From positions 1 to 64,000 of the forward strand of contig NZ_RXOF01000001.1 of assembly GCF_003970915.1 (NCBI RefSeq): DNA of 64,000 bases, given 5' to 3'. The position numbers and the translations under genes are program-made. This DNA is from Hymenobacter gummosus (GTDB lineage: Bacteria > Bacteroidota > Bacteroidia > Cytophagales > Hymenobacteraceae). Position 1 is the stretch's first letter; every line of letters starts with the position of its first letter. Positions 1 to 6,969 of the stretch are shown piece by piece. A model generated the notes under the pieces. It was not told the DNA's origin, did no database searches, and saw only the letters and a list, made by a program, of their open reading frames with translations.

Positions 1-2
1 GC

Positions 3-113
3 GGCTTGACTGAGCGCTTCCCCAAGAAGATCCACGCCACCACGGCCGCCGGCTTCGCCCTTAAAATCGGCCTCTTCGTCTTTGTACACGCAATCGACCG
101 CTTCGGACTGTAA
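3..113 (+). CDS. C-terminal end of a probable IS982-like transposase (partial)
   Basis: An open frame enters from the left edge and stops with TAA after about 36 residues. The tail reads ERFPKKIHATTAAGF followed by a hydrophobic end. This resembles the C-terminus of IS982-type DDE transposases, where a G-F/L-x-x-K/R-I helix follows a basic stretch. Only the last residues are visible, so neither the catalytic triad nor the terminal inverted repeats can be checked. The family is an inference from pattern memory. A different protein is possible. Confidence 0.4.
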   Translation, partial: GLTERFPKKIHATTAAGFALKIGLFVFVHAIDRFGL

Positions 114-136
114 CCCGCAACTTGGGTTTGCTATTG

Positions 137-1315
137 CTAAATCAAGTGTGTCCAACAGACCTCTAATTCTCCTGGACCGGCCCGTCCGGTAAGTACAAGC
201 ACGTTTTGATGAGCAACCCGCACGGTTTCTACTATAGCCGGTTGTTCAGGTGCGGGTGAGAGCCAAACAGCCGCTGAGGTAGGGCCGACAGTGTGCAGGT
301 CGAGTTCGGGTTCAAATTCGTAAGGCCGGTTACGCTTCCAGGCGCCCGGCTGGTCCCGCCCGTTGGGCCAATACTCGTAAGTCCCATAGCTGGCGCGGCG
401 CCGGGGCCAGGGAACCAGCGGCAATTCGGCGTAGCCCAGTCCACCCAGTCCGGCCGCGAAAACCACTTTGGAGCCGCATACCACCGCGTCAAAAAGATAC
501 GGGCTGGGCTTCGTCATTTCATCCCAGTCAAAGCGGTGCCAGCGGTACATGCCGGCAAACCACACGGGCTTTAAATCAGAGCGCCGCAACACGGAAATGT
601 AACGCCCGCTGCCGCCCATGCCTACGCTGCCAGAAAGCAGCACGATAAACTGCTCGTTCCAACTGGCCCGCTTGTAGGTTTCGTTGACGCGGGCAAATGG
701 CAGCTTATGAGTGTTTGCCCAGGTCGGAGGCTCGCCTCCTTGCAGTCTGTAGAAAAACAGGTATTTGGGCATTAAAATGTTGTCCAAGACCAGCAACTGG
801 CCGTAGGCGTCCCGCTGCAAATCATCAATGGCTTTGCCTGGGCCAAAGGCTACGGGCAGGGGTATTGGTATAAGCGTGGGTGCAGTATCCGACAGCCGAA
901 GCCGACTGAAATACTCGCCGGCTGGTAATTCTTTGTTGCTCAGGTTTTGATAAGCCCATTGGTTGACTCCACCACCCAGATACAGCCAGTCACCATCGAG
1001 TAGCAAAGAATGAACTGCCAACGCCGGATGGAGTTCGATGTCGGGCAGTCGTTCCAGCCGCTGGCCATTGGCTCTCAGGCGCGCACGAAAAAGCCGTATC
1101 ACCGGCTCTCGCGGGTCGAAGGGTAGTAGCCCTATTACCCAAGTGGCGCTAACCGCGTGCGGCTTGCGCGCCCCAAAGCGTGTAAACGGGAATGGGAGCC
1201 GCGGCCGCATCCTATGAATCTGCCCATCAGGCGCAATACGGGCTAGCCGGCAGGTATTTTTCTGGTGTTCATGAGGCACTACAAAGAGCGGCCATTCCGG
1301 ATTAACAAGAGGCAT
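137..1315 (-). CDS. Hypothetical protein, possible beta-propeller-like
   Basis: This is a 392-residue protein of unrecognised family. The frame stays open upstream to about 2398, but that extension is only the antisense of the methyltransferase. The ATG at 1315 (MPLVNPEWPLF) is chosen because the coding character begins there and it leaves a 75-base divergent gap. The sequence alternates short hydrophobic strands with glycine turns (LLLDGDWLYLGGG, VFAAGLGGLGYAEL, ISVLRRSDLKPVWFAG), as in WD/PQQ-type blades. It has many Trp and Tyr residues. No signal peptide, membrane segment or catalytic motif is visible. It may be a soluble propeller-like protein. The function is unknown. Confidence 0.7.
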   Translation of the reverse strand: MPLVNPEWPLFVVPHEHQKNTCRLARIAPDGQIHRMRPRLPFPFTRFGARKPHAVSATWVIGLLPFDPREPVIRLFRARLRANGQRLERLPDIELHPALAVHSLLLDGDWLYLGGGVNQWAYQNLSNKELPAGEYFSRLRLSDTAPTLIPIPLPVAFGPGKAIDDLQRDAYGQLLVLDNILMPKYLFFYRLQGGEPPTWANTHKLPFARVNETYKRASWNEQFIVLLSGSVGMGGSGRYISVLRRSDLKPVWFAGMYRWHRFDWDEMTKPSPYLFDAVVCGSKVVFAAGLGGLGYAELPLVPWPRRRASYGTYEYWPNGRDQPGAWKRNRPYEFEPELDLHTVGPTSAAVWLSPAPEQPAIVETVRVAHQNVLVLTGRAGPGELEVCWTHLI

Positions 1316-1390
1316 AGGGCCGAAACCATTGGATTTCGCAAGGTAACCAGCCCCGACCTGCCAAACCCGAAAGCCGTACTTTTGCCCCCG

Positions 1391-2284
1391 ATGTACTCCT
1401 TCCTCACCACCAGTCCCTGGCCCGACTACGAGCTGCTCGACAGCGGCAACTTTCAAAAGCTGGAGCGCTTCGGGCGCTACGTGCTCAGCCGCCCCGAGCC
1501 CCAGGCCGTGTGGGACCCGCACCTGCCCCAGAGCGAGTGGGACCGGGCCCACGCCACCTTCACCCGCGAAAAGGGCGCCAACGCGGCCACCGAAAAGGGC
1601 CAGTGGAAGCTCAAGCCGGGCATGGCCGAGCAGTGGGTTATCAGCTACGAGCGGCCCGACGGCCTGAAGCTGCGCTTCCGCCTGGGCCTCTCGTCGTTTA
1701 AGCACGTGGGGCTGTTCCCGGAGCAGGACCCCAACTGGCAGTTCATCTACGAGCAAACCATGAAGCGCCGCGCCGAGAAGCCGCGGGTGCTCAACCTGTT
1801 TGCCTACACCGGCGCGGCCACCCTGGCCGCCCGCGCCGCCGGCGCCGATGTCACGCACCTCGACTCGGTGAAGCAGGTGAACTTCTGGGCCCGCGACAAC
1901 ATGGAAGCCTCCGGCCTCGACGGGGTGCGCTGGCTGGTGGAAGACGCCTTCAAGTACGTGCAGCGCGAGGTGAAGCGCGGCAACAAGTACCAGGGCCTCA
2001 TCCTCGACCCGCCCTCCTACGGCCGCGGGCCCAACGGCGAGAAGTGGCAGCTCGAAGACCAGCTCAACGAGATGCTCAAGCTCTGCCGCGAACTGCTCGA
2101 CCCGCAGGACCACTTCTACGTCATCAACCTCTACTCCATCGGCTTCTCCGCCCTGATTCTGGACAACCTGATGGACACGATTTATACGCCCTACGGCCGC
2201 CAGCGCGAAATCGGGGAAATCTACTTGCAGGACCGGGGCCAGCGCAAACTGCCGCTGGGCACCTTCTGCCGGTTTGCGAATTAA
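1391..2284 (+). CDS. Class I SAM-dependent methyltransferase, RlmI/YccW-like
   Basis: The protein has 297 residues. A Rossmann motif I lies at about 133-145 (VLNLFAYTGAATL) with an acidic motif II, and DPPSYGRG at about 206-213 fits the D/N-P-P-Y/F-type motif IV of nucleic-acid methyltransferases. The arrangement matches the RlmI/YccW branch (PF10672), which methylates 23S rRNA cytosine, but the N-terminal PUA domain of RlmI is missing, so the exact substrate is uncertain. The start at 1391 (MYSFLTTSPWPDYELL) is preferred to an upstream in-frame ATG at 1265, which would reach into the divergent gene. The downstream gap contains a word palindrome that reaches into the next gene. Confidence 0.88.
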   Translation: MYSFLTTSPWPDYELLDSGNFQKLERFGRYVLSRPEPQAVWDPHLPQSEWDRAHATFTREKGANAATEKGQWKLKPGMAEQWVISYERPDGLKLRFRLGLSSFKHVGLFPEQDPNWQFIYEQTMKRRAEKPRVLNLFAYTGAATLAARAAGADVTHLDSVKQVNFWARDNMEASGLDGVRWLVEDAFKYVQREVKRGNKYQGLILDPPSYGRGPNGEKWQLEDQLNEMLKLCRELLDPQDHFYVINLYSIGFSALILDNLMDTIYTPYGRQREIGEIYLQDRGQRKLPLGTFCRFAN

Positions 2285-2288
2285 TTTG

Positions 2289-2402
2289 GTGCTTGGTGCA
2301 TAGTGCCTCGTGCTTGGGTTGGGCTGCCTATTAGCCGGCCTTGCTACCCCTGTGCCAGCCATTCCACACCAAGCCCCACACCTAGCACTATGCACCAAGC
2401 AC
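2289..2402. repeat. Word palindrome between the methyltransferase and ppx genes
   Basis: Perfect 18-base inverted arms lie at 2289-2306 (GTGCTTGGTGCATAGTGC) and 2385-2402. They are extended by looser copies of the same TGCTTGG word. The right arm contains the ATG of the phosphatase gene at 2390. No T-tract follows, so it is not a standard terminator. Confidence 0.85.
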
Positions 2403-3349
2403 TAAGCACTAAAAAACGCCTGGCCCTTATCGACATGGGCACCAACACTTTCCACCTGCTCATCGTGGAGCTGCCGCAGCACACCGGCGAGCCGCCGCGC
2501 ACCCTGCTGCAAACCAAGGTGGGCGTGAAGCTGGGCGAGGGCGGCATCAGCCGGGGCGAAATTGCCCCGGCGGCCTTCGACCGGGCCCTGCACACGCTGC
2601 AGGCATTTCAGGAGGAAATCGAGCTGCACCAGGTAAACGAGGTGCGGGCCACGGCCACCAGCGCCGTGCGGGTGGCGCGCAACGGCGGGGAGCTGGTGAA
2701 GGCCATCTTCGAGCAGACGGGCATCCGCGTCGAGGTCATTGCTGGCGCGCGCGAGGCCGAGCTGATCTGCAAGGGCATTCGGCAGGCCGTGCCGCTGGGC
2801 CCGGAGCCGCAGCTGCTGATGGACATCGGCGGCGGCTCGGTGGAGTTTATCATTGCCAACGACCAGCAGATATTCTGGAAGCAGAGCTTTGAAATCGGCG
2901 CCCAGCGCCTGCTCGACCAGTTTTTCCGCCACGACCCCATGACGCCGGACGACGTGCGCGCCGAGCAGGAGTTTCTGCGCCACGCGCTGGTGCCCATGCT
3001 GACGGCCGTGGAGCATTTCCGCCCCGACACGCTGGTGGGCGCCTCCGGCTCCTTCGACACCCTGGGCGACCTGCAGGCCGCCCGCCAGGGCGAAGACCTG
3101 CGCCGCCAGCCCCCCGCCCGCGACATCAGCCTCGACAGCTTCTACCGCAGCTACGACGAGCTGCTGCGCACCACCCACGCCGAGCGGCTGGCCCTGCCGG
3201 GCATGACGCCCATGCGCGCCAACATGATTGTGGTGGCCTGCGTGCTCATCGACTTCGTGCTGCACGCCTGCCGCCTCAGCCGCATCAAAGCCTCGGCCTA
3301 CGCCCTCAAGGAAGGCTTGCTGGCCGAAATGCTTCTTGCCAATAATTGA
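2390..3349 (+). CDS. Ppx/GppA family phosphatase
   Basis: This 319-residue protein of the ASKHA fold hydrolyses inorganic polyphosphate or pppGpp in family members. The phosphate-1 loop is at about 13-24 (LIDMGTNTFHLL), with Met-Gly in place of the more usual D-x-G-S-N. The ATSAVRVARNG segment is at about 89-99, and the phosphate-2 loop DIGGGSVEF is at about 145-153. It corresponds to the short form (about 300 residues), lacking the C-terminal HD-like domain of E. coli Ppx. The only sensible start, ATG at 2390, lies inside one arm of a palindrome, and the stop TGA lies inside the next palindrome. Substrate preference cannot be read from sequence. Confidence 0.88.
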   Translation: MHQALSTKKRLALIDMGTNTFHLLIVELPQHTGEPPRTLLQTKVGVKLGEGGISRGEIAPAAFDRALHTLQAFQEEIELHQVNEVRATATSAVRVARNGGELVKAIFEQTGIRVEVIAGAREAELICKGIRQAVPLGPEPQLLMDIGGGSVEFIIANDQQIFWKQSFEIGAQRLLDQFFRHDPMTPDDVRAEQEFLRHALVPMLTAVEHFRPDTLVGASGSFDTLGDLQAARQGEDLRRQPPARDISLDSFYRSYDELLRTTHAERLALPGMTPMRANMIVVACVLIDFVLHACRLSRIKASAYALKEGLLAEMLLANN

Positions 3350-3411
3350 ATGAGCGAATGACTGAATGATTGTCGTTCTGCAATCAATCATTCAGTCATT
3401 CGCTCATTCAA
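3346..3411. repeat. Perfect 27-base inverted repeat of GAATGA words
   Basis: Arms at 3346-3372 and 3385-3411 are exact reverse complements with a 12-base loop. The arms consist of degenerate repeats of GAATGA/GAATGATTG. A further partial copy (CTCAATCATTCAGTC) follows at about 3428-3442. The left arm overlaps the ppx stop codon. No T-tract follows on the + strand. Confidence 0.95.
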
Positions 3412-3444
3412 TCATTGCCCATCCCTCACTCAATCATTCAGTCC

Positions 3445-4506
3445 TTGACTTTCGACTACAACCGCCTGTTTGACTTCGCCCAGCGCGTATTCCGCGGCAT
3501 GGGCTGCTCCGAGGAAGATGCCCATCAGGCCACCGAAACCCTGCTGTCGGCCGATCTGCGCGGCGTCGACTCGCACGGGGTGGCGCGGCTCAGCGGCTAC
3601 GTGCGCCTCTGGGAGGCCCGGCGCATCAACGCTACGCCGCGCATTGGCGTGGTGCACGAAACGCCCAGCACGGCCGTGGTCGACGGCGACGCGGGCCTGG
3701 GGCTGGTGGTGGCGCCCTACGCCATGCGCCTGGCCATCGAAAAGGCCCGGGTGGCCGGCTCGGGCTGGGTGGCCGTGCGCAATTCCAACCACTTCGGCAT
3801 TGCCGGCTACCACGCCATGCTGGCCCTGCCCCACGACATGATTGGCATTGCGCTGACCAATGCCTCGCCGCTGGTGGCCCCCACTTACTCGCTCGAACGC
3901 CTGCTGGGCACCAACCCCATTTCGGTAGCCATTCCGGCCGGGGAGCAGCCGCCCTTCGTGCTCGATATGGCTACGACCACCGCCGCCCAGGGCAAGATGG
4001 AAATCCTGGAGCGCAAGGGCCTGCCCGCCCCCGCCGGCTGGATTCAGGACCGGGACGGGCAGCCCAGCAGCAACCCCACCGAAACCCGCAACGGCGGCGC
4101 GCTGGTGCCCCTCGGCGGCGAAACCGGCTCCCACAAGGGCTACGGCCTCGGCGCCACCGTCGACATCCTGTCGGCCGTGCTGTCGGGCGCCAACTACGGT
4201 CCCTGGGTGCCACCGTTCGTGGCCTTCCTGCAGCCCCCCGCCGACCCGGTAGGCCAGGGCATCGGGCACTTCTTCGGGGTGATGCGCGTGGACGCCTTCC
4301 GCCCGGCCCAGGAGTTCAAGGCCCACATGGACAAGTGGATTGAGACGTTCCGCAACGCCAAAGCATTGCCCGGCCAGCAGGTGCTCATCCCCGGTGACCC
4401 GGAAAGGCTGATGACCGAGGAGCGGCTGACAAACGGTATTCCGCTGCTGCAGAAAGTGGTGGACGACCTGCAGAGCGTGGGGCAGAAATTCGGGGTGGAG
4501 CTGTAA
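3445..4506 (+). CDS. Ldh-family NAD(P)-dependent dehydrogenase (malate/L-lactate type)
   Basis: The protein has 353 residues and belongs to the malate/L-lactate/ureidoglycolate dehydrogenase family (PF02615), which is unrelated to the classical LDH Rossmann proteins and oxidises 2-hydroxy acids. The family signature ADLRGVDSHGVARL at about 36-49 carries the catalytic His. SNHFGIAGYH and a Gly-rich GSHKGYGL stretch near 230-240 are also typical. No ATG precedes the conserved domain. The TTG at 3445 (TFDYNRLFDFAQ) is chosen because it starts right at the family's N-terminus; an earlier TTG at 3370 would translate palindrome sequence. The substrate is not predictable. Confidence 0.85.
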   Translation: MTFDYNRLFDFAQRVFRGMGCSEEDAHQATETLLSADLRGVDSHGVARLSGYVRLWEARRINATPRIGVVHETPSTAVVDGDAGLGLVVAPYAMRLAIEKARVAGSGWVAVRNSNHFGIAGYHAMLALPHDMIGIALTNASPLVAPTYSLERLLGTNPISVAIPAGEQPPFVLDMATTTAAQGKMEILERKGLPAPAGWIQDRDGQPSSNPTETRNGGALVPLGGETGSHKGYGLGATVDILSAVLSGANYGPWVPPFVAFLQPPADPVGQGIGHFFGVMRVDAFRPAQEFKAHMDKWIETFRNAKALPGQQVLIPGDPERLMTEERLTNGIPLLQKVVDDLQSVGQKFGVEL

Positions 4507-4534
4507 CCTCAATCCGCCGCTGCGACCAAAACGC

Positions 4535-4570
4535 AAGCGCCGCCTGGCTACTGCCCGGGCGGCGCTTCTG
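4535..4570. terminator. Bidirectional hairpin between convergent genes
   Basis: The arms AAGCGCCGCC and GGCGGCGCTT pair around a 13-base loop, between the + strand dehydrogenase and the - strand FUSC gene. T-tracts are weak on both sides, so it may act as a Rho-assisted or processing stem. Confidence 0.55.
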
Positions 4571-4603
4571 ACTTATAAAGCGGTTTAGGCAACAGAAGTC
4601 TTG

Positions 4604-5716
4604 CTAGTCCTGGTCAGTAGCTGGCGGTGCCCCCGCTTCCGGCGCAGGGTGGCGCAAGTACAGCAGCGCCTCGCCCAGCCAGAACACCACCGCCGCAATG
4701 CCCGCACCCAGTAAAGTATCAACTATGCGGCCCTGCACCGTGGGCAGGGTGGTGCCGGGGTGGCCGAGGGTGGCGTTGAGCAGCGCCATGGGCGTGATGA
4801 ACAGCAGGGCCAGGGCATAATTGCGCGCCACCACCACTTCGGTAAGGCCCTGCAGCAGCATCAGCAAAGCCACCGCCAGCAGGCCCGCCGGGTGCAGCAG
4901 CATCAGGGCCTCGAATACCAGCACGCCGAGCACCGTACCCACCACGCGGTGCACGCCCCGAATGCTGCTCAGCCGCCGCGAACCGCTGGACTGCAGCACT
5001 GCCACCGCGCTCAGCACCACCCAGTAAGTGCGGTAAGCCCCCAGCGGCCGACTGAGCAGGACAGCGGCCAGCACGGCTACTACCAAGCGCAGCACCAAAA
5101 CCACCGTATCGGGCGGCAGGCTGAATTCCGGCAGTATCGTTTGCAGACCGCGGCCAGAGTTGCGGCGCCGCACCGCGGGCCCCAGCAGCGGCGTCACTAT
5201 CACCAAGTAGGCTAGCGCGGCGCCCACGGCCACCAAGCCCAATAGGCGCAGGCCAGGCAGCCCTACCCCGCCCAAAGCCACCGGCGCGGTGAGGCGCCCC
5301 GCCACGGCGGCCACCAGCACAAACATCATCGGGCCGGGCGGGCCCAGGCGGTAACCCATCGTCAGCACCCCGGCTAGGCTGCTAACGCAAATGAGGCAGG
5401 CGCCGGTTAGCCATAGATTGCCGGCGCACAGCACGCCCAGCGCGGCGGCCAGCAGCAGACCGACGGCTACCAGCGGCAGCAGCCGGGCGCGGTCGGGGCG
5501 GGCGAGGCTGGCGCCGTACAGGGCCGTGAAGCTGCCCAGCGCCGCCTGCAGGCCCAGGGGCTGCTGCCCAAGTAGGGTAAACAGTCCCACGGGCAGCCCC
5601 ACGGCCAGGGCGGCTTCCAGGCCTGCCTGCCAGCGCCAGGGCGCCTGCTGCAGCTCCACGAGGCTGCGCACGGCCTGCCGCGTGCGGGGCGCATAACGGA
5701 GTAAAGAGGTTTGCAT
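4604..5716 (-). CDS. FUSC-family inner membrane protein
   Basis: This is a 370-residue, strongly hydrophobic protein with about ten predicted helices in two blocks separated by a charged stretch (VRRRNSGRGLQ). The second block contains the FUSC-type elements: RTYWVVLSAVAVLQ, then RRLSSIRGVHRVVGTVLG, then the FITPMALL helix. Fusaric acid/aromatic acid exporter-like proteins of this class (PF13515) are candidate small-molecule exporters. The cytoplasmic domain of YccS-type members is absent. The ATG at 5716 (MQTSLLRYAP) is preferred over an in-frame TTG at 5731. The exported substrate is unknown. Confidence 0.8.
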   Translation of the reverse strand: MQTSLLRYAPRTRQAVRSLVELQQAPWRWQAGLEAALAVGLPVGLFTLLGQQPLGLQAALGSFTALYGASLARPDRARLLPLVAVGLLLAAALGVLCAGNLWLTGACLICVSSLAGVLTMGYRLGPPGPMMFVLVAAVAGRLTAPVALGGVGLPGLRLLGLVAVGAALAYLVIVTPLLGPAVRRRNSGRGLQTILPEFSLPPDTVVLVLRLVVAVLAAVLLSRPLGAYRTYWVVLSAVAVLQSSGSRRLSSIRGVHRVVGTVLGVLVFEALMLLHPAGLLAVALLMLLQGLTEVVVARNYALALLFITPMALLNATLGHPGTTLPTVQGRIVDTLLGAGIAAVVFWLGEALLYLRHPAPEAGAPPATDQD

Positions 5717-5794
5717 AGACTTGAGACGCAAAGAAAAGCGTCACTTTCTTTCGGGCGGTAGCCGGCAGCAACTTGCCACCGCGCCGTGCGGGGC

Positions 5795-5838
5795 ATAAAA
5801 AAGCCCGGTGCGCCGAGGACGAGCCTCGCGCACCGGGC
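5795..5838 (-). terminator. Intrinsic terminator after the L,D-transpeptidase gene
   Basis: The arms GCCCGGTGCG (5803-5812) and CGCACCGGGC (5829-5838) form a hairpin. On the minus strand it is followed by a run of six T residues (5797-5802). It lies directly downstream of the gene ending at 5889. Confidence 0.85.
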
Positions 5839-5888
5839 CAACGGGTCGGCAGGCAGTTGCCTTCGCCCCGTTCAAGGGTAAGTCGTCA

Positions 5889-6728
5889 TTACACCGCCTG
5901 CCCGCTGCTGCCGAGGCTGGCGTAGGTGCGGGCAGCCTCGTCAGTGTCCAGGTACTGCGACTGGTACTCCGGGTCGTTGCCGTTGAGGAACAGGCAGGTG
6001 CGCCCGCCCACGGCTTCGATGATTTCGGCGTACTGGTCGAGTGGCAGGGCGGGGCAGCCGAGGCTGCGGCCCAGGCGGCCGTTCTGCTTGATGAAGTCTT
6101 CGCTCACGTAGTCGGCGCCGTGCATCACCACCGACCGGTCGCGGGCGTTGTCGTTGAAGCCCGTGTCGACGCCGTCGAGGTACAGGGAGCGGCCGTGCTT
6201 GCCCACGTACTCGGTATCGGTCACGTAGAAGCCCAGGCTGCTCATGTTCGACTCGTTCTGGTTGGAGAAGTTGGTGGCCATGTTCTCGCCGGAGTTGTGG
6301 CCGTGGGCCACCAGCGTGTGAAACAGCACCTGCTTCTGGCCCAGATCAAGCACCCAGAGGCGCTTTTCGGTGGAGGGCAGGGAGAAATCGGCCACGGTGA
6401 GCAGCTGACGCGTGGGGTCGAGCTTGCCCTCAGCGCGCAGGTTCAGGTAGCCGGTGTAGGCTTTTTCAAACACCTGGAAGCTGAGGCCCTGGGCTTGCAG
6501 GTTCAGCTCGTCGTAGAGCTGGCGGGTGCCCTGGCTGAGCAGCGCCACCGGGCTGGGCGCCGGAATGCGCACGCTGCTGGCTTGGCCGTGAGCTTGCGAA
6601 GAACGCACCGGCCCGGCCAGCGGCGTAGCCAGGAACAGCGAAGCCACGAACGGCAAGGCCCGGCGGGCAATGCGGCGCGCCTGAACCTTCAGGCGCAGGC
6701 GGTGAACGACGTTATTGTGCTTTTCCAT
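5889..6728 (-). CDS. Murein L,D-transpeptidase catalytic domain protein (YkuD_2 type)
   Basis: The protein has 279 residues and likely acts in the periplasm on peptidoglycan. A basic N-terminus followed by a hydrophobic stretch at about 24-40 (ALPFVASLFLATPLAG) looks like a signal sequence. The catalytic region contains VMHGADYVS with His203 and the cysteine motif SLGCPALP with Cys225. This H-x-G and S-x-G-C pattern is that of the Bacteroidota YkuD_2 (PF13645) group. The ATG at 6728 is preferred to a TTG at 6749. A lipoprotein paralogue lies at 17501-18367 with the same 22-residue His-Cys spacing. The gene is divergent from the amylase gene. Confidence 0.88.
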   Translation of the reverse strand: MEKHNNVVHRLRLKVQARRIARRALPFVASLFLATPLAGPVRSSQAHGQASSVRIPAPSPVALLSQGTRQLYDELNLQAQGLSFQVFEKAYTGYLNLRAEGKLDPTRQLLTVADFSLPSTEKRLWVLDLGQKQVLFHTLVAHGHNSGENMATNFSNQNESNMSSLGFYVTDTEYVGKHGRSLYLDGVDTGFNDNARDRSVVMHGADYVSEDFIKQNGRLGRSLGCPALPLDQYAEIIEAVGGRTCLFLNGNDPEYQSQYLDTDEAARTYASLGSSGQAV

Positions 6729-6969
6729 CGGAGAGGTTCGTTTCGGCAACTGGGCCCTTAGGGCCTGCTGATGTCTATACGATGCGGCTTCGATATAGGC
6801 TGCAATGAATATACAACGCCCCGGGGCGGCGGATGATTCCGCGGGGGGCGGCGAAAACTTCGCAAACGATTGGGGAAGCTAAAAATATTCCGCAACTTAC
6901 CAGCCCGGAATGAGTGCACGCATCCCGGTTTCGTCCTTTTTTCCCGAACGCATTCCCAAACATCTACGC

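Noticed and set aside
1316-2398. A long minus-strand open frame extends the hypothetical gene at 137-1315 upstream to 2398
   Set aside because: This part is the antisense of the methyltransferase and has no domain signal. GC-rich DNA gives long antisense frames. The gene was started at 1315.
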